Below, piece after piece: positions 24,699-36,800 of a stretch of DNA of 64,000 bases. The notes under the pieces are model-generated. The model saw only the letters and a list, made by a program, of their open reading frames with translations, did not search any database and was not told where the DNA came from. This DNA comes from Elusimicrobiota bacterium (GTDB lineage Bacteria > Elusimicrobiota > Elusimicrobia > Elusimicrobiales > UBA9959), in NCBI GenBank assembly GCA_019135865.1, contig JAGVVD010000058.1, positions 1 through 64,000 on the forward strand. The letters are read 5' to 3'. Position 1 is the stretch's first letter; each line of letters starts with the position of its first letter. A program made the position numbers and the translations under genes.

Positions 24699-24726
24699 AT
24701 TATAGCAGAGAACGGAGGCTTGTCAA
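24699..24726 (-). promoter_or_regulatory. Sigma-70 promoter for the riboswitch/PorV-like transcript
   Basis: Consensus TTGACA (24721-24726) and TATAAT (24699-24704) on the minus strand with a 16-nt spacer, placing the start near 24692. It is followed by the c-di-GMP aptamer, so initiation should be strong and control post-initiation. Confidence 0.85.
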
Positions 24727-24745
24727 GGGGGCATGCCTTGACAAG
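24719..24745. repeat. Inverted repeat overlapping the -35 box
   Basis: Arms CTTGTCAAGG (24719-24728) and CCTTGACAAG (24736-24745), perfect 10-bp, 7-nt loop. It covers the -35 of the PorV-like promoter and lies about 105 nt after the giant gene's stop. It could be an operator for a repressor or a terminator for the giant transcript; there is no strong T tract. The remaining bases up to 24849 carry a GC-rich stretch (24832-24850) that may also fold. Confidence 0.6.
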
Positions 24746-24849
24746 TCAATACCCCCCGGAAAGAGCGGCGGCAGGCCAAAAGGGTCTTCAACAAAAAAGC
24801 GTTATAAAACAATCACTTTTGTTACAGATGCCGCGCGGGGCCCGCCGCG

Positions 24850-27800
24850 TCAATGTATGACGCCGACCTTGCGCAATATCGTCTTATTGCCCCTGGAACT
24901 GGAAGCCTTCACCCTGACTATATAACCGCCCTTGGAGACGAAGCCTCCCAGCGCGTTCTTGCCGTCCCAGAGCACGGAATTGAAACCCGGCTTCCCCCCC
25001 TCCCCGCCGGCGGAGAAGGAGAATTCCCTGACCACGTAGCCCAGCAGGTCGTAGATAGTGATCGTGACCTCGGCGTTGCTTTCAAGCATGTAGGTTATGG
25101 CCGTTTTCCCCTCGGGGCCGCTCTTGCGCGTGTCCACCGGGTTGGGATAATTGCGCACATTGGAAAGTATCTCGCCGGCCGCGCCGGTGGCGACGGGCGT
25201 GTTCAGCACCGACCACGACGAGAAGACGCCGGCGTTGCTCATCGCGCGGGCGCGGTAGAAGAAGAACTGGTCCCTGGGCCGCGGAGCCTCGCCCGCGAAG
25301 GCGGGGCTGCCCACGAAGTAGGAAGGCGCGATGCCCGGCACGAAGCCGAGAGGACGCCAGACCACGTTGGCCTGCAGGTCGTCGGCCGGGCCGCCCCTCT
25401 CCTGTATCTCGTAACCGGCCACGCCGGAGACACGCTGCTCCGACGGGTCCCATTTCACTTCGTAGGTGGTCTGGGCGGCGGCCCCGGAGGCCACCTGCGG
25501 CCTGGGCTCGCCCGGCACCGTCGGGGCGTTGGGATCGTAGCGGAAGACGAACATCGGGCGCACCGCCGAGGCGGTGAGGGTGGAGCCGGAGATGGAGACG
25601 AAGCGGGCGCTGAAGATGGCGGCCCCGTCGGAGACCGGCTCGCCGGAGAGCGCCGAGCCCATGTGGGCGATGGGCGCCGAGCCGCGCAGGCCGCGCCCGT
25701 TGTCCGACTCCGAAGGCGTGACCAGCAGGGTATTTGGCTCGCCCTGTTTGCGCGAGAGCCTCATGATCTCGCTGCCCACGTAGATCAGGCCCGGCAGTTG
25801 CAGCTGGGAGGAGTCGGCCACCTGTATCTGCGTGTCGGTCGGCGTCACCTCGGCGGCCAGGCGCGTGATATTGGGCACGGGCAGCGCCAGGCCGGTTATG
25901 ACGGCCGCGGTGACGGGGTCCCCGGCGGCCAGCGGCGCGAAGGCGGCGGCGCGCATGCCCTTGAAGGCGGCGGCCTGTACGCCGGCGCTGCGCCAGGAGC
26001 CGCTGAGCGAAGCGGGCTCGTCGTAGAAGCGGCCGGCCGCGACCTCGTAATAGCCCTCGACCGCGTTGATGGTGGGCAGCATGGCCTTCAGCGTCTGGCC
26101 GCTGCCGGTCCAGGCGGAGGGCACGAAACCGCGGTCGGAAGCGGGGACCAGCTGGGCGGGGTCCAGCAGGTCGGTGCCCAGCATCATCTGCCGGTCGCCG
26201 CCGGCGGTGATGAAGACCTGGTCCGGGATGCCGTCCCGGTTGAGGTCTATCTCCATGACCTTGCTGCCCACCAGGTCCACGGTCGGCACCGAGTCCCCGG
26301 TCAGCGAGACCTTGTTGAGCCGCGGGTCGCTGCCGGCCGAGAAATTGTCCGGCACGCCGTCGCCGTTGACGTCGAGCAGAGGAGGATCCCCGGCGCAGGC
26401 GGCCGGCCACGGCGTCCCGTCGGGACAGATCCAACGGGTCTGGTCCGGCAGGTAATTGCCCTGAGAGTCCTTGCACATGTTGTTCCTGACGAAGGCCGGG
26501 TCCTTGCCGTTGTTGCAGGCGGCGTCCACCAGCGCGTAGGCTGGATAGCCCACGGCCGCCTCCGGTATGCCGGGCCCGGCCAGCGTGATGATCACGGGCG
26601 CCATGCCGGTGCTCACCGAGACGGGGGGCACCACCAGCGGGGTGATGAGCACCTCGGCCGAGTAGACCGGCGGCTGCAGCAGGGGGTCGGGCACGGCGCT
26701 CAGGCTCTCCAGGCCGCCGGGGGCCTTGAGATCTTCGTAGGCGGCCAGCGAGACGCCCACATAATCGCCTATGGTCGTGGTGGAAGCGCCCACGTTCCCG
26801 AGCACGAAGATGGTCCGGCCGGAGGTGCCGACGCGCAGGCGGGGCAGGCCGCCGGAGGTTATGGACACCGTCGCCACGCCGTTCTCGAAGCCCGAACCGG
26901 CGCCCGCCAGGAAGACATGGCTGGAGACGCCTATCTTTTCGTCGCCGGCGCTGTAGATCTGGTTGGCGTCGGAATCCAGGAAGAGGCTGATGGAGACCAG
27001 GTCGCAGGCCTCGGCGCTCTCGCAGCGCGCGTCGCCGGTCTGGGTCAGGCGCAGCGCGCCCAGGTCCACGCTGCCCTGGTCGGTGCGGAGGTCCAGGCGC
27101 AGGAAGGTGACGGCCCTCGCGCCGGGCTCCACCGTCTCCGGCGCCATGGTAAGGCCGGAGATCTTGAGTATCGTGCCTCCCACCAGGACCTTGCCGGTCT
27201 CGAACGGCAGCGCCTGAGAAGTGGTGCCGTTCGGCAATTGAGGGAACTGGCTCACCCCGACATTGACCATGCCGCTGACCGAGTCCGGGGGGGCGTCTAT
27301 GACGATGGCGTTGGCGGCCGGGATCTTCGCGCCCACGCCGTTGCCGACCACGGCCGCGTCCCCTATGTCGTAGGTGAGGAAGTAGGTCTGCTGCGACGGG
27401 GAGAGCAGCTGCGGTATGGAAAGCTGGACCAGCCTGACCCGGTTATTGTCGTCGACCTGGTCGAAGAAGTCCACCTTCTCCACGGTGACGCCGCTCGACA
27501 CGGCCAGCAGCGGCGAGGAGGAGACGCCCAGCACCATGCTGCGCTCCACTATGCGCAGCGAGGCCGCGGAGGTGGAGATGGAGGCGTAGCGCATCAGCTC
27601 CAGGCCGGCCACGATGATCTCGCCGCTGGCGGGGAAGTTCTGGGTGGAGGCCACCACCAGGTCGAAGGGCATCGCGGCGTCGGTGGAGATGGCGACGGTC
27701 GTGACGGTCTTCGGCGAGGAGATCGGGGTGTCCGCCAGGTCCAGCGTGTCGTTGGCGTTGACGTCGCGGTAGATACGGACGAACTTCACGTCGCGGTTGC

Positions 27801-30800
27801 GGCCGGAAGGTTTGAGCACGTCCACGGAATAGCCGGTCTTCTCCACCATCAGTTTGCGCCAGACGCTCTGCGAGGTGTCGGTCTTCATGTTGAAGCGCAG
27901 CACCGGCACGTTCGTCTGGCCCTGCACCACGCTGCCGGCCGAACCGGCGATATCGTTGACGCCCATGGTCACCACGCTGGCCGCCTCCGTTATGACGGTG
28001 AGCGCGGAAACGGCCGGGAACACTCCCCCGGCCTGCTTGCCGTCCGGTACGGCCACGGTGAAATAGTCCGTGGAGTCGATGGAGAGGCCGAGGGTCTTGC
28101 CCACCTGGCCGAATTCGGAGATGTCCGCCGTGACGTAGAGCACCGTGGGCACGGAACTTATCACCAGGCCTTCGTTGAGCCTGACCAGCGTGGTCCGCTG
28201 GTTGAAGAAGTCGTTGCCCGCGGTCAGCAGGTTCGGGTAGACGCCTTCCACCGAGCCGGTGTCGTTGGCGACGCCGTCGTTGCCCGGGTCCTTCCAGATC
28301 TTCACGCTGACGATGTCCGAATCCACGCCCGTGCCGCGCAGGTCCAGCCGCAGCGCTTCCAGGACGGCCGTATTGTCCGTCGACTTGGTCCTGAACTCCA
28401 GGCGCAGCATGGGCACGTTCTTGGAGTTCTGCAGCGCCGAGCCGAGGGCGGCGTTGGCGACGGCGATGGAGAGCGTGTCCGTGGTGGGCACGATGACGAA
28501 GCCGGGACTGGCCACCGGGGTGGTGACCTCGACGGTGTGCCCCACGCCGGAGGGACCCGTGACCACCGAGAAGGGGCTCTGGCCGTCGAGCTCGATGCCC
28601 GTGATCTGGTTGAGGTTCTCTACCGCCGGATGCGAGAAGAGGGCCGTGGGGTCCATATCCAGCGTGACGAAGAAGGTGACCGGCGACTCCAGGCTCTTCA
28701 CCAGCGCGTAGTCCCGGCCCTCCTCGCTGAACCGGAGTTCGGAGAGGGAGCCGGCGAAGACGCCGGAGCTCACCTGCAGGTCGGCGGTGGGCTCGCCGGC
28801 GGAGTCCAGGTTCAGCACCCCGTCGCCGTTCATGTCGCGGAAGATGCGTATCCGGGCGACGTCGCCGTCCGAGCCGTTGAGCGGGTCCAGGGCCAGGCGC
28901 CTGAGCCTGATGCTGTCGACCTGGATCTCGAAGTCCGAGGCCGAGAGATGCATCAGGAAGGCGCCGCGATACTTGCGGCCCTGCCTGATCTCGGGGCCTA
29001 TCACGGTCCCGGAGGAATGGACCACCGGCAGGCTGCCCAGCCGGCCGCGGACGATATTGAGCAGGGCGCCGGGCTCGCCGGGCAGCAGGGAATCGTAACT
29101 TACGATCTCGTTGTCCAGTATCGCGTAGCCCGAGGCAGGCAGGCCCAGCGTGGAGGAGACCGGCCACAGCGGGTCGTCATTGAGCGTGTTTATCTCCATC
29201 GTCAGCCGCGGCGCCGGGTACATGACGCCGTCGGCGTCGGTGAAGATCGGGAAAGCGGCCACCGTCAGCGTCTGCGGCTTGGGCACGATATTGTGCAGGT
29301 TGGAGACGAACAGGAAAGGCTCCGGCCGCTTGTTGGACAGCGCCGTCTCGGAGATGGAGTCGGCGACGGGGTCGTCGTTGCCGTCGGCCACCATCGGGAA
29401 GCTCTGGGTCTCCAGTATCAGGCCGAAAGTGCGCGGCTGGTTCGTGACCGGGTCGGTGGGCACGGCATTGTCGTTCATGTCCGCGGCCAGCAGGTAGCGC
29501 GACGGCTGGGCCAGCACGCGCTGCACGGTGGCGGTGGACTGGCCGAACTCTATCTTGGCCAGGTTGAAGGCGCCGCCGGTATTGAAGGCGGCCGAGGCGA
29601 CGAAGAGGTCCGCGGCGTCGAGCTTGTAATTGGCGTTGACGTCGCGGTAGAGGCTGACGCCGTAGCAGTCGTCGGTGACCAGCCCGTCGCCTACGGCCGT
29701 GCCCGTGGCCCGCACTATCAGCCTGCGCCAGCGCGCGTCGGACTTCTCCGCGCGCATGGCGAAGGAGACCAGCGTGTTGCCGGTGGTCCCCTGCATCAGT
29801 TCCAGGCTGGCGTTCACGGACTCGGGCGAGATATAGACCTGGTCCGGGTACTCCAGTATGGTCTGGATATTGCCGTTGGTCAGGTTGGGCTCGATCCCGA
29901 CGTTCAAGGGGTTGAAGAGGTCCGGCCATTCCACCTTGAAATAATCGGTGGAGCGCATCTCGAAACCGAGCCGCACCTGCGAACCGGCCGCGGCCAGGGC
30001 GTCCAGGTCGTAGGCGATTATGTATTTCTTCTCGGCGATGGTCAGCTCGGTGCCGGGCAGGCCCCTGGCCACTTCCGCGGCGCTGCCGCGCAGCCTTACG
30101 CGGGCCTGGCCGGAAACCACCGCTCCCGAGGACCAGTCCAGCTCGGCCGTGCCGTCGGCGCCGCGCGTGAGGCCGGTGAAGCGTCCGAGCCCTTCGTCGT
30201 AGCCCTCGTAGTAGACCACTTCCTTGAGGTTCTCGTTGGTCTGGTCGTCGCCCAGCACCAGCCGGCCGGGCGCGATCGGGGGCAGGTAGGGCTCCTCCGC
30301 CGGCTTCTCGGCCGCTATGCCCTTGAAGGGCTGGAAGTCGGCCACTTCCAGGTATTCCGTGGCTCCTATGGGCAGGCCGGAGGTCAGGCTGGACCAGGGG
30401 AAACGCTGGATCTCGCCGTCGGGCGTCACCAGCTGGTCCGTGCCGGGCTCCAGCAGGGCGTTGCCGTTGATGTCGTGGTAGACCTTGACATTGGCCACGT
30501 CGGAGACCTTGTTGTTCTTCACGCCGCCCTGCGAGGAATGGCTCCACCTGTCCAGTTTCAGGCCGGTGACCACGGCCGCGCCCTGATTGGTCTGGAAGGT
30601 CAGCTGGGTCACGGCCACGTCGGTGGAGCCCTGCACCTTGGCGTCGGTGGCCATATTGAACCTGGAGGTAATGCGGGCGGTGTCGAAGGTGGGCACCACC
30701 GTCACGAAAGAGGACTGCATCAGCGTGAAGGCCGGCGGCTTGCCCGTGCCGGGGACCGGGAAGATATTGCCGGAGTTGATGATCGCGGCGTGGGTCTTGT

Positions 30801-33800
30801 CGAGCACGGCGGAATTGGAGTAGTCGAAGACCACGTAATAGGTCCTGGTGGAGGGGTCCACGGCGCCGCAGCTGACCCGGTCCACGATATTGAGCCTGAC
30901 GCTGCCGCCGGAGAAGACGGCGGGATTGTTCGGGTCGGTGACCTCGGTATCGTTGCCGGACTCGAAGGTCCCGTTGCCGCCGGCGTGGTTCTCGCAGCCC
31001 TTGGGGTTGGTGTCCATGAAGAGGCGCACCGCGGTGATGTCGCCGTCCGAGCCCTCGCTGCCGCCCTCGCTTATGCGGTTGACCGTGATATAGTCGAGCA
31101 CCGCCTCGAACTCGTTGGTCCAGACGGGCACGCGCAGCATGCCGGCGTATTTCTGCCCCTGCATGACCGTCGGGGTCTGCACGCCGTCGACGTAGGCCGC
31201 GATGTTCACCCGCGTGGAGCCCGAGAGCGTGTACATCTGTGCCGGCGCGCGCCTGACCGCCGAGGTGGCCGTGAACATGGCGAAGTTGTTGACCGCCACG
31301 GCTATGGGCGTCGCCACGGGCGAGACTATCACGTGCTGATTGGGCGCCTGCAGGCCCAGGCCCAGGCTGCGCTCCACCTCCAGGTCGGCGGCCGTGGAGA
31401 TCCTGACGGCGAAGTAGTAGTCGCGGCTGCCCTCGACGATCAGGGACTCGTCCGGGTGGTTCACGTCCAGGTCCCCGAGCACCCAGTAGGTGCCGGCCCA
31501 GTCGGCGAAGGTTGCCGAGGCGACGAGCACGTCGGGGCTGGTGCAGTTGCCGAGCACGGCCGCCTCCGGCGGGCAGAAGTTGCCGTTGCCGGTGGAATCG
31601 GCGTAGAGTTCCAGGCTCTTCACGTCCGAGGCCGGCAGGTCGCCGGTCTTGAGCACCTTGAACTCCTTCAGCCGGGCGTTGAACCCGGAGCCGATCGGCA
31701 GCGCGCGGGCCGAGAGCTTCCACATCAGGACCGGGTAAGGGGGGTCTATGACGCCGGAACCCTGGAAGAGCTCTTTCATGCCGGAGAAAATGGTGCCGGC
31801 GAGCAGGTTCTGCTTCTCGGTACTGGGGTCCGGGGCCATGTCCGTGGGCTGTATGACCACGCCGCCCACCACCACGTCGGCGTCCGAATCGGAACCCGGC
31901 GCGGGCGGGTAGGCTCCCCACTGCGCCGTGGGCCAGGGCCGGCCCGCGTCGCCAGTATAGCCGAAGATCTTGGCCGGGTCGTCGTCCGGCAGGCCCGCCG
32001 TGGCGTAGTCCGTGACGTTGATCTTCAGGCCCGCGGTCATCAGGTCCGCGCGCACGCCCAGCAGCGGGTAGACGCCGGGGTCTGGGTCGCTGTCCGGCGA
32101 GAAGACGTAGTAGGTCGTACCGGCCGTGTTATGCGCCGAATTCTCGCGGTTGACCAGCGAAGCCGAGGTGGAGTTCACCGAGAAGACTATCTTCCCGGTG
32201 TAGTACTGCCCGTTGGACGGATCGCCGCGTGCCACGTTGCCGAAGCGGTCCCGCGCGTTGACGCCCCAGGTCACGGCTGCGCCGTTCTCGCTGCGGGAGG
32301 CGGCGAGGCTCCTGGTGTCGTCGGTCACCTTCAGCGGGGTCGCGCTGGTGAAATTGTGGTGTATCGAGAAGTACGCGGCCCGGGCCGGGGTTATGACGAC
32401 GTCCTGCGAATTGTCGGCCAGCGGGAAAAGGCCCGTATCGCCGACCAGGGCCGAGACATTGAGCGTGCCCGTGCCCGCTTTGGTATCCCAGGCGTAGATG
32501 ATCATCTCCGTCTCGTTGGCGTTGATGTCGAACTGCTTGTTGCTGACCAGGTCCAGCTGGGTCCAGTCCGGTCCGATGACCAGGGGCCGCGCCGGGTCCC
32601 GTCCCACGCGGATACTGGAGGCGGAGTCGAAGAAGCAGTGCGTGTTCACGTCCGTGGAGGTGATGTTGCCGTACGCGTCGCGCAGGCTCAGCATGATCGG
32701 CGTGGGGACCTCCACGCGGACGTCGTCGGAGGGATCCAGCGGGGTCCCGCCGTTGCCGGTGACCGTGTACTCGACCGTGGTGCCGGCCACCAGCCGCCGG
32801 ACCGGGGTGATGAAGTCCAGGCGCGCGGGCTGGTTGGGCCTGACCGTGTAGGTGGCGCTGACGGCGTCGAAGCCGGCCGCCGTCACCGTGACGGTGGAGG
32901 TCCTGGCCAGCGTGTCGTTGACGAAGACGTCCGCCTTGTACTGCCCGCCTGGGATCATCGCGTAGGCGACGGCGGGGTTGCCGCCCGGGACGGAGTCGGG
33001 CAGCGGCGAGGCGAATAGCACCGTGCCGGTGGAATCGGACTGCAGGTCGAAGAGGCGGTCCTGACCGGCCGGCTGCGGACTGAAGTTGCCGAACTTATCC
33101 TCCACCGAGAGGAGGAAGGCCTGCGAGGTGACGCCGGCGGTCAGCTGCTCCGCGGGCGCGTACAGTCCCAGCCTGCCGCCCAGCGAATTATCCCTGGCCA
33201 CTATCTCCTCGGACTGCTCCGCGCGCGACCAGGCGGGCACCGCCGGGACCGAGGCGATGAGGACGGGCATGGTGGTCGAGCTCGCGCCGTAGTCGAAGGA
33301 GGCGCGGGTGTCCAGGTAGTAGAAGGTCGCGTAGTACTGGCCCAGCGGTATCGTCAGCGTGTCCGTGGAGGCGGAGAAGGCCGGCGGATCGTCCGAGGCG
33401 CGCGCCGGCGAGAGAGAGAAGTCGTGCGCGTCCAGGAAGTCGCTCGCCGTCCTGGAGGAGGCCAGCGCCACGGTCACGGTCATGGTGGCCGGGGTGGGGT
33501 TCTCGTAGGCGTCGCGCAGTTCCAGTCTCAGGATGTTGTTGAGGCCGTAGACCGGGTCGATCGGCTCCCCGGCCTTGAACGACATCTTGGCGTTGTCGAA
33601 CCTGAGCCGGTCGGTCACGGCCGGGTTCACCTTCAGCGCGTGCACGGCGTTGGCGATGGAAGGCACGCCGGACGGATTGCCGGCCGTCACCGTCCAGGTG
33701 GAGGCCCGGCCGTCGGTGAGCGGGGTGGAGGCCATGAAGTCCCGGTAGAAGAAGGAGACCCTGTCCGAACTGGGGGTCGGACAGAGCACGGGATCGTCCA

Positions 33801-36800
33801 GCACGCAGCCGTCGGGGATGTCCGCCGTGGTGCGGAACTGGATATTACCCGGGTCCAGGAAGAAGCCGTAGGTGTAGGGCGGCATGACCGGGTTCCCGGT
33901 CGTGGCCTTGGCGAAGCCCGAAAGGGAGTGCACGTTCTCCTCGGCCGCCGGGATGGAGAGATTGATGGTATTGAGCCCCACGACCACCGGGTTGCCGAAA
34001 TCGTCCACGCGCCGCACCGTGTAGGCGGCCTGTATGCCGGCCGTGGCGGAGTCCAGCGGCGGCACGGAGTCGAAGAGCACGCGTTTGATGTCGCCGCCTA
34101 TGGTGGTGAACCTGGGCGTGATGTTCTGGGTCATCGTCTCGTACTCGGTCCCGGACGGCGGAGAGGTGCCTATCCAGACGCGCGCCCGCGTGCCCGTGGA
34201 GACCGTGTTGACGAAGTACCAGACCGAGGTGGAGACGCCCACCAGGCCGTCCGCGTCGGTGAGCACCGTCGTGGAAACCCCCACGTCCTGGTAGGAGGCG
34301 CCGAGGCGCAGGGCGCCGGTCAGGCCGGACGGCGAAACGTCCACGATCTCGAGGTAGGTGGTGGCGCCGGCGACGCGCACCGGGTTGTCGAAGGAGTCCA
34401 CGACCAGGCCCTGCAGCTTGACGCGGCCCAGGTTGGCCGGGTTGTTGATCAGATTGCCGGCGCGCACTTCCACGTCGTCGGGGTCGGGCGTGTAGCGTCG
34501 GGCGCCGGTGATATTGGTGCCGCCGGGCAGCAGGCTGACCTTGACGCCCGAGGCGGGGCCGGCGGTGATCTCCACCGCGGGCCGCAGCGAATAGCCGGGC
34601 AGCTCCGTGCGTTCGGTGGAGACGTCGGTGGCCGGGTCTATGACGCCGGTGCGCTTGACCCTCACCCAGCGGCCGGAGCCGGCCTGCTTGAGCCGGAAGG
34701 CGCTGACCAGCAGCTGCGAGCCCTTGTCGGCGACGGTGAAGGACTGGCCGGTGAGCACCTCGGGCTCCTGGTTGGGATTGGCCGGGTCCGGCGGCTGCGC
34801 TTCCAGCGTGATGCTGAACTCGGTCAGGTTCACGCCGGTGGAGACCACGTTGTGATAGCGGTCCTGGGCGGTGACCCGGACGTCGAACCAGTCGCCGGCC
34901 TGCGCCGTGTGCGTCCACTGGGGCAGCGGGCCCGTAGTGCCGGTGGAGGCGCTTATCTCGTCGAAGGCCAGGTGGTGCAGGGCGCCGGGATGCACGTTCC
35001 ACTCGGCGCTGGCGGCCGAGGAGACGATCAGCGGGGAGGAGTCCGTGCAGGTGGCGACCACCACATAATCGGGCATGGAGCGCTTGGGGAAGAGCCCGTC
35101 GCCGGAGACCGGCGAGAAGGAGACCCGGCCCGAGCTCATCTCCTTGGACGGCAGCTCCGGCGCGTTGCCGACCGGGTCCCTGGGCGTCTCCAGCCGCACG
35201 ACCGGGTTCACGCCGGCGTTCCTGACCCGGTTATAATAGGCGTCCACCACGCTGACGGTCACGGCCGTCGACGAGTCTATGGTGAAGGTCAGCGGGCTGC
35301 CGCGTTTGCCGGGCGGCGAACCGGGGCTGGGCTGGCCGTTCTCGTCCATACCGGCCGGCTTGCCCTCCACTTCGGTCTCGCCCGGCAGCAGGACCATGAG
35401 CCGCACCGGGGCCGAGGATTCGGTGAAGAACTGCGTCGTCCTGTTCGCCGCGTTGGGCGCGCCGGCGGCGCCGAAGGTGCCGTCGGGGTTGGAGGCGAAG
35501 ATGACGTGATCGGTGGCCCGGGTCCTGAGCGTCACGGTCATCTCGCGGGTGCCGTCCGGGTTGAACGTGCTGGTGGCCGGCGGGACGTCGAACTTGTCGC
35601 TGGTGGCCAGGTAGACGTTGCCGGCCGCTTCCGGGATGGTGTTGAAATGCTCGTCCACCACCCTGGTCCTGGCCGTGAAGGGCACGCCGGCGAAGATGGA
35701 CGGGGCCGTCAGCGTGGAAGTGGAGCCCACCAGCTTGCCGCCGTCGGGATAGGCCCCGGTGCCGGGCCTGGCCGTCTCCCAGGGCATGAGCAGCTGTATG
35801 CCGACGGGGGCGTTCGGCACCACGGTGAAGGTGGAGGGCGGCACGCCGGCCGGGTTCACCGGCGGATCGGTCTTGCGCTCCGGGTCGAAGGACGGCCAGG
35901 TGCCCTCGTAGGAGGCGGCCAGGTACTGGCCGGTGGCGGCCAGTTTCAGGACGATATTGCTCACGTCCGCCCAGCCGGCGGCGTCTATCTGCGCCGTGAA
36001 GCCGGGGGTGGCGGCGAAGGTGTCGTTGGGGGCGGTGACGCGTATGGTGTCGTTCACGGCGGCGCCGGGGCTGATATTGAAGTAGGCGTCGGTCACGTAG
36101 ACGCGCACGCCGAAGCCGGAACCGGCGGTGGCCGTGCTTATCCCGGCGCCGGTCCGCTCCCTGGCCAGGGCGTAGCTGGTGGCGCCCTGGTTGAGGATCT
36201 CGCCCCTGTTATGGTGGATGAGTATTATCCTGTCCGCCGAGCCGGGCGAGATCGAAATATCGCGCGTTTCCGTGTCCGGCAGGTAGAGCGGGTCCCCGCC
36301 GCCGGCGTCGTAGGAGTCCTTGAGGGCCCCGTGCGAGGTCCCGGACTCGCTGTTGTAGGCGAAGATCCTGGCGGGCTGGGCGCGGGTCAGCTTCACCACG
36401 AAATTGACCGAGGGCTCGCTCACGGTCTGGGAGGAGGGCAGCACGGCGTTGGGGTCGGTGGCCTTCACGCTCATGGCCACGGGCGCCGGTATGGTGGAGA
36501 CCAGGTTCCAGAAAACGTCGGTCACGCGCACCTGCACGGCGAAATAGGCGGCGGCGTTCTGCGGGTCCGGGGAGCAGGCGCCCCTGCCGCCGGCGGTGCC
36601 GGGGGCCGTGCATTCGCCGGGCGCCAGGGCCTGCAGCCTGTCGGCCTGGTTGGGCACGACGGTGAAATCCGAGGAGATGCCGGCGGCCAGCGCGGCGCCG
36701 GAAACGCGGGTGACGGTCAGCCTGGCGTCCGTCACCAGCCCGTCGGGGTCCGGGTCGTTGGAAGGCTTGCGGGCGGTCACCGGGCAGATATTATTGATGG

